Shown here piece after piece: positions 9,246-17,474 of a DNA stretch of 64,000 bases. A program made the translations under genes and the position numbers. How positions within the stretch are numbered: the first letter of the stretch is position 1; each line of letters opens with the position of its first letter. A model generated the notes under the pieces. That model was not told the origin of the DNA. It was given only the letters and a program-made list of their open reading frames with translations, and ran no database searches. Origin of the DNA: JB111 sp049856175 (GTDB taxonomy: Bacteria; Actinomycetota; Actinomycetes; Actinomycetales; Actinomycetaceae); NCBI RefSeq assembly GCF_049856175.1, contig NZ_JBNDNA010000001.1, positions 248,001-312,000 on the forward strand, read 5' to 3'.

Positions 9246-9338
9246 ACGAGTGAGGGGACGTGTCGACCGACATGCGGAGATCCGCCCGGGTCGGAGCGAA
9301 AGTCCCCTCACTCGTCGCGAAGGTTCCCCTCACTCGTC
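9246..9338. repeat. Three-arm repeat element between amidohydrolase and ectC
   Basis: ACGAGTGAGGGGAC at 9246-9259 is inverted at 9302-9315, and a further copy of the inverted arm follows at 9325-9338, 23 bp from the second. The loop of about 42 bases contains a smaller CCGAC/GTCGG pairing. It lies between two convergent genes and may act as a bidirectional terminator. A related core, CGAGTGAGCGGAC, occurs at 7120-7132 just after glgX. Confidence 0.75.
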
Positions 9339-9348
9339 GGCCGTGGGG

Positions 9349-9741
9349 TCAGTCCGTCGTCGCGGCGTACGAGGAGAAGCCGCCGTCGACGAGCTCGTGC
9401 GCCTCGTCGCCGTTGATCGGCGGGTTGAAGATCGACACGAGGATGAGGTCCTCCTCCTCGCCGCCCTGGAGGTAGTGGGCGTCGTGCTCGTCGAGCACGT
9501 AGATGACGCCGGGCGTGATCTCGTACCGCGTCTGGCGGTCCTCGCTGACGACGTACCCCTTGCCGCCGATGCAGTAGCAGGCCTCGAGGTGGTTCCGGTA
9601 CTGCAGCGCCGCCTCGGTGCCCTTGCGGACGACCGTGTGCGCCACGGCGAAGCCCATGCCGTCCTTCTTCGTCAGGACCCGCTGGCTCGTGCCCTGGCCC
9701 CACTCGACCTTGGGCACCTCGTCGATCGACCGGATGAACAT
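9349..9741 (-). CDS. ectC: L-ectoine synthase EctC
   Basis: A 130-residue cupin that cyclises N-gamma-acetyl-diaminobutyrate to ectoine. It is the normal length, with MFIRSIDEVPKVEWGQGTSQR at the start and the GFAVAHTVV, NHLEACYCIGGKG, PGVIYVLDEHDAHYL and FNPPINGDE blocks that hold the iron and substrate ligands. The ATG at 9741 has GAGGAGG a few bases upstream. No ectA, ectB or ectD is adjacent: the neighbours are a convergent amidohydrolase and a divergent Nramp-like gene, so this is an orphan copy within this window. A minus-strand TAGTAT hexamer at 9813-9818 is the likely -10 box. Confidence 0.95.
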   Translation of the reverse strand: MFIRSIDEVPKVEWGQGTSQRVLTKKDGMGFAVAHTVVRKGTEAALQYRNHLEACYCIGGKGYVVSEDRQTRYEITPGVIYVLDEHDAHYLQGGEEEDLILVSIFNPPINGDEAHELVDGGFSSYAATTD

Positions 9742-9812
9742 GCAGACCTCCTCGTGTCGGTGGGCGCCCGCTCCTGCCGCACGGTCCAAGGACAGTCCGG
9801 GGCGCCCCATCG

Positions 9813-9818
9813 ATACTA
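9813..9818 (-). promoter_or_regulatory. Putative -10 box of ectC
   Basis: TAGTAT on the minus strand, 71 bp upstream of the ectC start. A CTGCCG hexamer 17 bp further upstream (9836-9841) is a weak -35 candidate. It is one of the most AT-rich spots in the intergenic region. Confidence 0.5.
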
Positions 9819-9983
9819 GGTCCGTCCGGATCCGGCGGCAGCACCCGCCGTCCGAGGACCGGGACACGCCGCGGGGTGTCATGACAGTGTGGTGCCCGGG
9901 GCATAGGGTCTCGCGCATACCGACCGATCGTCGCCGACGGCCGCGGGCCGTACCCGGTGACGCAGTCTCGTGAGGAGCCCCCC

Positions 9984-11399
9984 ATGTCCACCGACGACGG
10001 AACGCACGCAGGCGGAGCCCACGCCGCCGGTGCCGGCGGGCCCGGCGGGCCCGCCGGAAAGCCTGCGCCGAGTCCCCACGGCTCCGGATCCCACGCCGCC
10101 CGTCCGGAGGGCTCGGCCTCGGAGCCGCTGACCGCCGGCGAGGCCGCCACCCAGTCGCCCGGCGCTTCGGTGTCCGGCCGCCGTGCCGGTTCGAGGTTCG
10201 GTCCCGGCCTCATCATCGCGGCATCGTTCATCGGTCCCGGCACGATCACCACGTCGATCGTCACGGGCGCCGACTACGGGCACGCGCTGGCCTGGACGAT
10301 CGTCTTCTCCATCGTCGCGACGATCATCCTCCAGGAGATGACGGCCCGGCTCGGCCTGGGCACCCGGCGCGGCCTCGGCGAGGCGATGCGCGAGGTCTTC
10401 CACTCCCCGGTGGCCCGCCTGCTCATGGCGGTCCTCGTCGTCGCCGCGATCGGCATCGGCGGGGCCTCCTACGCGGGCGGCGACACCTCGGGCACGGCCC
10501 TCGCCGTGACGAACGTCGTCGACGTCGACACGCGCATCGTCGTCGTCGTCCTCATCGCCCTGATCTTCGCCCTGCTGTGGACCGGGAGCTACAAGCTCAT
10601 CGAGAAGGTGCTGATGGCGATGGTGGCGGTCCTCGTCGTCATCTTCGTCGTCACCGCGGTCATCGTGAGGCCGAACCTCGGCGACCTCCTCGGGGGCATG
10701 TTCGTCCCCTCGATCCCGCCGGGCGCGATCCTCACGGCGATCGCGCTCATCGGCACCACCGTGGTGCCCTACAACCTTTTCCTGCAGGCCCAGCTCGTCA
10801 AGGAGAACTGGGGCCAGGTCCCGGTCGACCGGGCGATGAAGGAGGCGCGGACCGACACGGCCGTCTCGATCGGCATCGGCGGCCTCATCACGCTCGCCGT
10901 CATGGTCACCGCCGTCGGGTCGATGTTCGTGCGCGGCATCGCCGCCGAGGAGGGCACGGACCTCGCCGAGGCGCTGACCCCGCTGCTCGGCGACGCCGCT
11001 CCGTGGGTGTTCGCGCTCGGCCTCTTCGCCGCCGGCTTCACCTCGGCGATCGCCGGCCCGCTCGGTGCCGCCTACGCGATCACCGGCGTGCTCGGGCTCT
11101 CGAGCGACCTTCGCTCGACACCGGCGCGCATCGTCTGGGTCGCGATCCTCGTCGTCGGCGGGGCCATCGCCCTCACCGGGTTCAACCCGATCCAGATCAT
11201 CGTCATCGCCCAGGCCGCGAACGGGCTGCTGCTGCCGATCGTCGCGATCTTCCTCATGAGCGTCATGAACAACCGCAAGCTCATGGGCAAGTACCGCAAC
11301 GGCCCCGTGGCCAACGTGCTGGGCTGGCTCATCGTCGCCGTCGTCGTGTTCCTCGCCGGCTACCAGTTCGCCGACATCTTCGGCCTGCTGCCCCAGTGA
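9984..11399 (+). CDS. Nramp-family divalent metal transporter with non-canonical motifs
   Basis: A 471-residue membrane protein with about 11 helices after a 65-residue Gly/Ala/Pro-rich cytoplasmic leader. The fold-defining sequence matches Nramp, but the TM1 metal-binding DPGN motif reads GPGT (residues 84-87), lacking the ligand Asp and Asn. The TM6 motif reads VPYN instead of MPHN. Canonical Mn/Fe/proton symport should not be assumed; the substrate may be a different ion. The start at 9984 follows GAGGAG by 6 bp. The intergenic region is shared with divergent ectC. An HdeD-like membrane gene begins 17 bp after the stop, probably in the same transcript. Confidence 0.85.
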   Translation: MSTDDGTHAGGAHAAGAGGPGGPAGKPAPSPHGSGSHAARPEGSASEPLTAGEAATQSPGASVSGRRAGSRFGPGLIIAASFIGPGTITTSIVTGADYGHALAWTIVFSIVATIILQEMTARLGLGTRRGLGEAMREVFHSPVARLLMAVLVVAAIGIGGASYAGGDTSGTALAVTNVVDVDTRIVVVVLIALIFALLWTGSYKLIEKVLMAMVAVLVVIFVVTAVIVRPNLGDLLGGMFVPSIPPGAILTAIALIGTTVVPYNLFLQAQLVKENWGQVPVDRAMKEARTDTAVSIGIGGLITLAVMVTAVGSMFVRGIAAEEGTDLAEALTPLLGDAAPWVFALGLFAAGFTSAIAGPLGAAYAITGVLGLSSDLRSTPARIVWVAILVVGGAIALTGFNPIQIIVIAQAANGLLLPIVAIFLMSVMNNRKLMGKYRNGPVANVLGWLIVAVVVFLAGYQFADIFGLLPQ

Positions 11400-11415
11400 C
11401 CCCGGGCCCGGAAGG

Positions 11416-12066
11416 GTGTTGACTGGCGCCGTGGTGGACCGACGCGACCCCGTCCGGCAGATCTTCCGGACCTCGTGGCTCACCACGGCGGGCCGCGGGA
11501 TCGCCGCGGTCGCCGTGGGCGTCGCCGTCATCCTGTGGCCGGGCACGATGATCGACGCCGTCATCCAGCTCTTCTCGATCTTCCTGCTCGTCGACGGGCT
11601 GCTCAACGTCCTGGGCGGCATCGGGCTCGGGGTCGACGCCAGGAACCAGGAGCCGGACCGGCCCACGCAGAAGATCCTCACGATCGTGCTCGGCGTCGTC
11701 GAGATCGCCGCGGGCATCTTCGGGCTCGTCCGGCCCGGCAACGTCGCCACGCTGATGATCACCGTCATCGGCGTGTGGGCGATCGTCATGGGGCTGTGGG
11801 AGCTCATCACGGCCCTCCGCGCCCGCAGGTACGTCCACGGTGTGCGGCCCCTCGTCGTCGCCGGCACGTTCTTCGTGGTCGTGGGGGCGTTCGTGGTCTG
11901 GCGCCCCTGGGTCTCCCTCGACGTCGTCGCCTGGACCGTCGCGATCGCCGCGCTCCTCTGGGGGGTCATGCAGATCGTCGTCGCCCTCTCCGTGCGGCGC
12001 TGGATCAGGAACATCGACGACCGCCTCGAGGTGGACCGCGAGCCGCCCCGCATGCTCGGGGGCTGA
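11416..12066 (+). CDS. HdeD/DUF308-like six-helix membrane protein
   Basis: A 216-residue protein with three pairs of hydrophobic helices, each pair of the form seen in HdeD-like acid-resistance membrane proteins (repeated W-P-G turn motifs such as ILWPGTMIDAV, LVRPGNVATLM, VWRPWVSLDVV). The biochemical role is unknown; family members are linked to acid or membrane stress. The start is uncertain: GTG 11416 opens the frame, but GTG 11431 or 11434 lies at a better distance from GAAGGG. It follows the Nramp-like gene by 17 bp and probably shares its transcript. Confidence 0.8.
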   Translation: MLTGAVVDRRDPVRQIFRTSWLTTAGRGIAAVAVGVAVILWPGTMIDAVIQLFSIFLLVDGLLNVLGGIGLGVDARNQEPDRPTQKILTIVLGVVEIAAGIFGLVRPGNVATLMITVIGVWAIVMGLWELITALRARRYVHGVRPLVVAGTFFVVVGAFVVWRPWVSLDVVAWTVAIAALLWGVMQIVVALSVRRWIRNIDDRLEVDREPPRMLGG

Positions 12067-12126
12067 CGGGATCGAGCGCTCCGTCACAACCGGCATAACG
12101 GGACCTGGCGCGCTGTTGCACGGCGG

Positions 12127-12144
12127 GTGACCACCCCCGGTCAC
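12127..12144. promoter_or_regulatory. Palindrome upstream of MFS gene
   Basis: GTGACC and GGTCAC separated by six C-rich bases form an 18-bp dyad 72 bp before the MFS start. The size and position fit a regulator operator, but no regulator gene is adjacent. Confidence 0.35.
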
Positions 12145-12216
12145 GCGGCCCCGACCGCAGGCGCGTCACGAGCGCGCCGCGGGTCCCGGCCGTCCCGACT
12201 CCCGGAGCACCAGTCG

Positions 12217-13443
12217 ATGCCGAGTACCGCACGCCGCAACCTCGCCCTCTTCACGCTCGCCCTGGGGGGCTTCGGCATCGGGACGACCGAGTTCGTCACC
12301 ATGGGCCTGCTCCCGCAGATCGCCGAGGAGCTCGTCCCCGGGTTCGGGTCCGACCCGACGGGCGGGATCGCGCAGGCCGGCTGGTTCGTCACGGCCTACG
12401 CGCTGGGCGTCGTGGTGGGCGCCCCGGTCACGGCGGTGATCACGGCACGCCTCTCGCAGCGCCGTCTCGTGCTCATCCTCGCGGCCGCGCTCGCCCTGGC
12501 GAACCTGGCCAGCGCCCTCATGCCGGACTTCGCCCTCACCGCGCTCGCCCGGTTCGTCGCGGGCCTCCCGCACGGCGCGTACTTCGGCGTGGCCTCGTTG
12601 CTCGCCGCGCGCCTCATGGGGCCGGGCCGCCAGGGTGCGGGCGTCGCCATCGCCCTGTCCGGCCTCACCGTGGCGAACGTCGTGGGCGTCCCGCTGGGGA
12701 CCTGGCTGGGCCAGGAGGCCGGTTGGCGCTGGGCCTACGCGGCCGTCGCCGCCATCTTCGTGGTCACCCTCGTGCTCGCGCTGCGCACGATCCCGGCCGT
12801 CCCCGGCAATCCCGACCGCCACCCGATGAAGGAGCTCTCCGCGTTCCGCAACCCGCGGCTGTGGCTCATGCTCGCCGTCGGCGCGATCGGCTTCGGAGGC
12901 TTCTTCGCCGTGTACTCCTACATCGCCGAGGTGGCGACGCGGACGGCGGGGCTGTCCGAGCCCGTCGTGCCGTGGGTGCTCGCCACGCTCGGCGTCGGCA
13001 TGGTGATCGGGAACGTGCTCGGCGGCTGGGCCAGCGACCGGGACCTGGCCCGGACCGTGATCATCGGTTTCACGAGCATGTCGACGGCGATGGCGCTCTA
13101 CGCCCTCCTCGGCGGCAGCGGGCTGCTGCTGTTCCCGCTCGTGTTCGCCATCGGCATCACCTCCTCCTCGCTCATCCCCTCGATCCAGGCGCGCATCATC
13201 GACATCGCCGGGGAGGCAGAGCTGCTCGGCGCCGCGCTCAACCACGCCGCCTTCAACGTGGGCAACTCCCTGGGCGCCTGGCTCGGCGGTCTCGTCATCG
13301 CCGGTGGCCTTGGCTACCTCGCGCCCGGCTGGGTCGGCGTCGCGCTCGCCCTCGCCGGTGGCGTCCTCGCGCTGGTGAGCATCCGCCTGGACCGGAGCCG
13401 CCCGGGGGCGACCGAGCCGGAGGCGCAGGCCGTCCGGGCCTGA
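12217..13443 (+). CDS. MFS transporter, DHA1-type (AraJ/YdhP-like)
   Basis: A 408-residue, 12-helix major facilitator protein. The opening RRNLALFTLALGGFGIGTTEFVTMGLLPQIA is the TM1 signature of the drug/arabinose-efflux AraJ-YdhP group, and the TM4-TM5 region has the expected antiporter motif neighbourhood (GLTVANVVGVPLGTWLGQ). It probably exports a small molecule by proton antiport; the substrate is unknown. ATG 12217 has GGAG 11 bp upstream and matches the usual family N-terminus. A GTG at 12127 would add 30 unconserved residues and would begin inside a palindrome. A GC-rich hairpin separates it from the convergent SNF2 gene. Confidence 0.88.
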   Translation: MPSTARRNLALFTLALGGFGIGTTEFVTMGLLPQIAEELVPGFGSDPTGGIAQAGWFVTAYALGVVVGAPVTAVITARLSQRRLVLILAAALALANLASALMPDFALTALARFVAGLPHGAYFGVASLLAARLMGPGRQGAGVAIALSGLTVANVVGVPLGTWLGQEAGWRWAYAAVAAIFVVTLVLALRTIPAVPGNPDRHPMKELSAFRNPRLWLMLAVGAIGFGGFFAVYSYIAEVATRTAGLSEPVVPWVLATLGVGMVIGNVLGGWASDRDLARTVIIGFTSMSTAMALYALLGGSGLLLFPLVFAIGITSSSLIPSIQARIIDIAGEAELLGAALNHAAFNVGNSLGAWLGGLVIAGGLGYLAPGWVGVALALAGGVLALVSIRLDRSRPGATEPEAQAVRA

Positions 13444-13446
13444 CGA

Positions 13447-13474
13447 GCGCCTGGGCGCCCGGGCGCCCGGGCGC
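13447..13474. terminator. Bidirectional GC hairpin between MFS and SNF2 genes
   Basis: A 28-bp near-perfect palindrome of alternating GGGCGCCC blocks sits in the 40 bp between two convergent stop codons. It is suited to terminating both transcripts. Confidence 0.65.
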
Positions 13475-13483
13475 ACGGCCTGC

Positions 13484-16400
13484 TCAGTGCTCGAGGAGGT
13501 CGCGCACGTCGTCGGGCGAGAGCGGGGCGGACAGGGCGCCCCCGTCGCCGACCACGCGCGAGACCAGGTCGCGCTTGCGGTCCTGCAGCGCGAGCACCTT
13601 CTCCTCGATCGTGCCCGCCGAGACGAGCCGGTAGACGTTGACCCGGCGGTCCTGGCCGATGCGGTGCGTCCGGTCCACGGCCTGGTTCTCCGCCGCCGGG
13701 TTCCACCAGGGGTCGAGCAGGTAGACGTAGTCGGCCTCGGTGAGCGTGAGACCGAACCCGCCGGCCTTGAGCGAGATGAGGAAGACAGGGGCCTCGCCGT
13801 CGCGGAACGCCTGGACGACTCCCTCGCGGTCGCGCGTGGAGCCGTCGAGGTAGAGGTGCTCGATGCCCGCGTCCGCCAGCCGGCCGCGGACCGCGGACAG
13901 GAACGACGTGAACTGGCTGAACACGAGCACCCGGTGCCCCTCGGCGAGGACGGCGCCCAGGTGGTCGAGCAGGGTGTCGATCTTCGTCGACCGCTCGCCG
14001 GCGGTGCCGTCGCGGTCGGCCAGCGCGGGGTCCAGGGCCGCGAGCCGGAGCGTCGTCAGCGAGGACAGCACGCTGACCCGGTTGCGCCCGATGTCGTCGA
14101 GCAGACCGAGGATCCGCTGGCGCTCGCGCTGGAGGTGGCGGTCGTAGCTGCGGCGGTGCGCGGCCGAGAGCTCGACGTAGACGACCTGCTCCTGCTTGGG
14201 CGGCAGGTCCCGCTCGACGAGCTCCTTGGTCCGCCGCAGCACGAACGGGCGCACCCGACGTCGGAGCTCCTCCAGCGGCCCGGGGTCGGTGCCGGCCTCG
14301 ATGGGGCGGCGGAACGTCGTGGTGAAGACGTCGGCCCTGGGGAGGAGCCCGGGGGTGACGAGGGCGAGGATCGACCACAGGTCGGACACCGAGTTCTCCA
14401 CCGGCGTGCCCGTCATCGCGAGCCGGCGCGGCGCGCGCAGGCGCGCGACCGCCCGGTGCGTGGCCGTGCGGGGGTTCTTGACGAACTGGGCCTCGTCGAG
14501 CACGAGCGCCGCCCACGGGATCGGGGCGAGCTCGTCTGCGTCGAGCCGGACGATCGCGTAGGAGGTGACGACGATGTCGGCGCGCGCGACCACGTCCCGC
14601 AGGTCCTCCTCGCGCCGGGCGCCGGTCGCGCGCAGCGCGACGACCGTGAGGTCGGGCGCGAACCGTTCCGCCTCGTGCACCCAGGTGCCGATGACCGAGG
14701 TGGGGCACACGACGAGGACGGGTCCGGCGTCGGCCGTGGTGTCACCCGCGTCGCTCGATGTGTCACCCGTGGCGGCCCCCGCCCCGTCCGCGGTCCTGCC
14801 GCGCCGGTCGCCGCCCCCTGCCCGCAGCCCGCCGACCTCGCCGCGCTCCTTCCCGCGCTGGACGGTCGCGAGGGTCTGCAGGGTCTTGCCGAGCCCCATG
14901 TCGTCCGCGAGGATCCCGCCGGCGCGCGCGTCCCACAGCAGCGAGAGCCACGAGTAGCCCTCCCGCTGGTAGGGCCGCAGGGTCGCGTCCAGGCCGGCGG
15001 GCGGCTCCGGGGTGGGACGGCCGGCGATGTCCGCGAGCGCGCGCAGCGAGTCGGTCCACGCGGCGACGTCCTCGTCGAGGAGGTCGAGGTGGGCGAGCTC
15101 CTCGAGCTGCTCGGAGCGGTACCGGGAGACCTGGACCGTGCCGGGCGGGGCGTCCGTGAGCGCGCGCGACTCGGTGACGAGACGGCGCAGCGCGGTGAGC
15201 TCGGGGGTGTCGAGCGGGAGGTAGGTGCCCGAGGGCAGGACGACGAGGTCGGCCCCGGTGGCGAGTGCCTGCAGGAGGTCGTCGACGGGGACCTCCTCGT
15301 CGCCGACGTGGACGCTGACCCGCAGGTCGAGCCAGTCCGTCGACGTGTCGAGGCCCTCGGCGGAGGCCACGCTGACGGTCGCCACCTCGGTGGCACGCCG
15401 GAAGTCGGCGGCGTCCCCGACGACCTCGACGGCGATGCCTGCCTCGCGCATCCGCGGCAGCACCCGGTCCACGAGCAGCGCGGTCTCGGCGGGACCCAGG
15501 TCGACGACGGCGACCTCCGGCGGGTGCAGCCCGGGCACCATGGCGATCTCTCGCGCCACCGCGGAGAGCAGGCCCGACTCCGTCGCGGCGTCGCGCGGCA
15601 GGTCGAGGTCCCCCCCGCGCAGCGGGACGTCGACGTGCCGCTCCCCGCCCACGTACCGGAACCCCAGCTCGGCCCGGCTGCGGTGGGCCGGCCCCATCGT
15701 CACGGTGATCAGGACGCCGGGCACGAGGGCGTCGGGCACGTCGACCGAACCGTCCGACGAGCGCACGTCGATCCGCTGGCGCAGTCGGGGCAGGTAGCCG
15801 TGGGTGAACCGCACGCGGTCCGCCGCGGGGACGACGACCGACGCGATGGTGAGGTCCCGCAGGTGGGGGTCGACGGGATGGTCGAACGGGGCGAGCACGT
15901 AGCTGCCGTCGGGGTCGCGCACCGACACCCCGTGGGCCGGGTCGCCCTCGAGCGTGACGCGGCTCCCCGGGCGGTCGGCCGGCGCGAAGGGGCCGACGAG
16001 GGAGGTGTGCCCGCCGTTGAGGTCGAGCTCGACGTAGGGGGTGACGCGGATGCCGTCGCCGGCGGCGGTGAGGTCCACGCCGAGCGCGGCCCCGGGGGCG
16101 AGGCGCAGCTGCTCGACGCCGGAGCCCCCGACGAGATCGACGCCCGCCACGTACGCCTGGACCAGCGCGTGCCACCCGTTGCCGTCGAGCTCGTCGAGGT
16201 AGACCTCCTCGGCCCGCTGCCACTCGGGACGCGTCCCGTGAGCGGCGGCCTTGAGCAGGGACAGGGCGCGGACGTGGTCGGGCACGTAGTCCTGCGCCGT
16301 GTAGCCGGTGGTCACCGAGGCCCAGGACCGGCCGCCGGTGAGCCACCGCCCGGTGCGCCCGCGCACGACCGGACGGAGCCGGAGCCGCGGGACGGCACCC

Positions 16401-16873
16401 CGCGGCGAGCCGATCGCCAGGCGCTGCGTGCGCAGGCCGGACGAGCGCTGGACCTCGCTGACCTGCAGGCCCAGGGGAGCGAGGTCGGGGGAGGCGGCGT
16501 GACCGTCGGCGACGATGGGGTCGAAGATGGACTCCCACCCGCGGCCGTCGGGCGTGCGGCGGGCGCGCTCGCGGAGCTCGATGAGGACGGCGCCGACGTG
16601 CTTGCACGAGCTGCCCACGGGGCACGTGCACGACCCGTGCCACACGACGGTCCCCGGGGCGGGGTCCGCGCGCACCACGACCGTGTAGCGGTCCCCGCGG
16701 CTGCCGACGACGGGCGCGATGATGACGGTGCCCTCGGGGTTCGTCGTCGGGTCGCCGACGTGGCCGGCACCGGCCAGCCCGCGGGCCCGTTCGAGGGCGG
16801 CGGCACCCAGGGCCGCCTCGATCTCGCCGTCGGTCAGCTCCGAGACCCACTCGAGCACGACGTCCTGAGGCAC
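13484..16873 (-). CDS. SNF2-family helicase with SWIM zinc finger
   Basis: A 1129-residue DNA-dependent ATPase. The N-terminus has a SWIM zinc finger (C82, C84, C90, H92 in SCTCPVGSSCKHVGA). The C-terminal half is a Swi2/Snf2 motor with Walker A DDMGLGKTLQTL, DEAQ box DEAQFVKNPRT, TGTPVENS (motif III) and the C-terminal LKAGGFGLTLTEADYV and DPWWNPAAENQAVDRTHRIGQ motifs. This is the bacterial HepA/RapA-like clade of unknown cellular role, possibly in transcription recycling or repair. GTG 16873 is preceded by TAGAGT (16880-16885) with a six-base gap, a leaderless arrangement. The middle 400 residues are poorly conserved. Confidence 0.93.
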   Translation of the reverse strand: MPQDVVLEWVSELTDGEIEAALGAAALERARGLAGAGHVGDPTTNPEGTVIIAPVVGSRGDRYTVVVRADPAPGTVVWHGSCTCPVGSSCKHVGAVLIELRERARRTPDGRGWESIFDPIVADGHAASPDLAPLGLQVSEVQRSSGLRTQRLAIGSPRGAVPRLRLRPVVRGRTGRWLTGGRSWASVTTGYTAQDYVPDHVRALSLLKAAAHGTRPEWQRAEEVYLDELDGNGWHALVQAYVAGVDLVGGSGVEQLRLAPGAALGVDLTAAGDGIRVTPYVELDLNGGHTSLVGPFAPADRPGSRVTLEGDPAHGVSVRDPDGSYVLAPFDHPVDPHLRDLTIASVVVPAADRVRFTHGYLPRLRQRIDVRSSDGSVDVPDALVPGVLITVTMGPAHRSRAELGFRYVGGERHVDVPLRGGDLDLPRDAATESGLLSAVAREIAMVPGLHPPEVAVVDLGPAETALLVDRVLPRMREAGIAVEVVGDAADFRRATEVATVSVASAEGLDTSTDWLDLRVSVHVGDEEVPVDDLLQALATGADLVVLPSGTYLPLDTPELTALRRLVTESRALTDAPPGTVQVSRYRSEQLEELAHLDLLDEDVAAWTDSLRALADIAGRPTPEPPAGLDATLRPYQREGYSWLSLLWDARAGGILADDMGLGKTLQTLATVQRGKERGEVGGLRAGGGDRRGRTADGAGAATGDTSSDAGDTTADAGPVLVVCPTSVIGTWVHEAERFAPDLTVVALRATGARREEDLRDVVARADIVVTSYAIVRLDADELAPIPWAALVLDEAQFVKNPRTATHRAVARLRAPRRLAMTGTPVENSVSDLWSILALVTPGLLPRADVFTTTFRRPIEAGTDPGPLEELRRRVRPFVLRRTKELVERDLPPKQEQVVYVELSAAHRRSYDRHLQRERQRILGLLDDIGRNRVSVLSSLTTLRLAALDPALADRDGTAGERSTKIDTLLDHLGAVLAEGHRVLVFSQFTSFLSAVRGRLADAGIEHLYLDGSTRDREGVVQAFRDGEAPVFLISLKAGGFGLTLTEADYVYLLDPWWNPAAENQAVDRTHRIGQDRRVNVYRLVSAGTIEEKVLALQDRKRDLVSRVVGDGGALSAPLSPDDVRDLLEH

Positions 16874-16879
16874 CCCGAC

Positions 16880-16885
16880 ACTCTA
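16880..16885 (-). promoter_or_regulatory. Putative -10 box of the SNF2 gene
   Basis: TAGAGT on the minus strand ends six bases before the GTG start, so transcription would begin at or next to the start codon. Confidence 0.55.
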
Positions 16886-16968
16886 GGTCGCGGGGCCGAC
16901 ACCCGGGTCACCGCGGCCTCTCCGGTACCGGTGCACGGGGCGACGCCATACTCGTGGTCTGCTCGTGA

Positions 16969-16996
16969 GCGCCATGGGGAACTCTCCCCATGGCGC
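16969..16996. other. 12-bp-arm palindrome between divergent genes
   Basis: GCGCCATGGGGA and its exact complement flank a four-base loop, midway between the divergently transcribed SNF2 gene and a small membrane-protein gene. It is not placed to terminate either gene. It could be an operator or a hairpin in the leader of the rightward transcript. Confidence 0.6.
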
Positions 16997-17141
16997 CGGG
17001 GCGCGGCCCGTGGGACGGTCCGCGCGTGGCGCGGGTCACGTTGAGCTGCGACCAGGTCCGATCGGTGCGGGTCCTGGTCGCGGTACTGCCGGACACCGAG
17101 ACGATTCCCTCCCCCTTCCGCACGAGACCAGGAGCGAGCTC

Positions 17142-17360
17142 ATGACCACGGAACCCAGCAGCACGGCCGCCGAGCAGCCGCAGGACACCATTCGCCTCGT
17201 CTCCGTCGTGGCGGTCGTCCTCACGATGGCGTGGGGCATCGGCTGGATCTGGGTGGGCGGCACCGGTGCCGAGCAGCTCTACCTGTGGATCGGCGCGCCG
17301 ATCATCGCCCTCATGTGGGTGCTCATCGGCTGGTGGTCGACCCGCAACAACCGCCGCTGA
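17142..17360 (+). CDS. Small two-helix membrane protein
   Basis: A 72-residue protein with a polar N-terminus (1-19), two predicted membrane helices (about 20-41 and 46-65) separated by a short GGTGAEQL loop, and a basic RNNRR tail. I do not recognise the family. The ATG has AGGAG 8 bp upstream, and codon use matches the neighbours, so it looks like a real gene. It is divergent from SNF2 and convergent with the thiD-like gene, with no operon partner. Confidence 0.75.
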   Translation: MTTEPSSTAAEQPQDTIRLVSVVAVVLTMAWGIGWIWVGGTGAEQLYLWIGAPIIALMWVLIGWWSTRNNRR

Positions 17361-17474
17361 CGCGCGCGGCCCGGGTCGCCCCGAGTCGTGACGGGCCGGT
17401 GACCTCGACCGTGACGGACCGGCCGTGACGGGCCGGCCGGGGGGCTCCGCGCGACCCGGCGCGGCACCCGAGGG
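17361..17474. other. Convergent intergenic region with GC repeats
   Basis: CCGGGTCGC (17371-17379) and its complement (17451-17459) could pair across a 71-base loop containing short GTGACGGGCCGG direct repeats. A diffuse terminator between convergent genes is possible, but no compact hairpin is evident. Confidence 0.3.

Noticed and set aside
13487..17044. A 1185-codon open frame on the plus strand
   Set aside because: It is wholly antisense to the SWIM-SNF2 gene, which shows every helicase motif. Long antisense frames are expected at this GC content.
16908..17123. Small minus-strand frame upstream of the SNF2 gene
   Set aside because: Low-complexity, Arg/Thr/Pro-rich translation over a divergent promoter region, with no ribosome-binding site.
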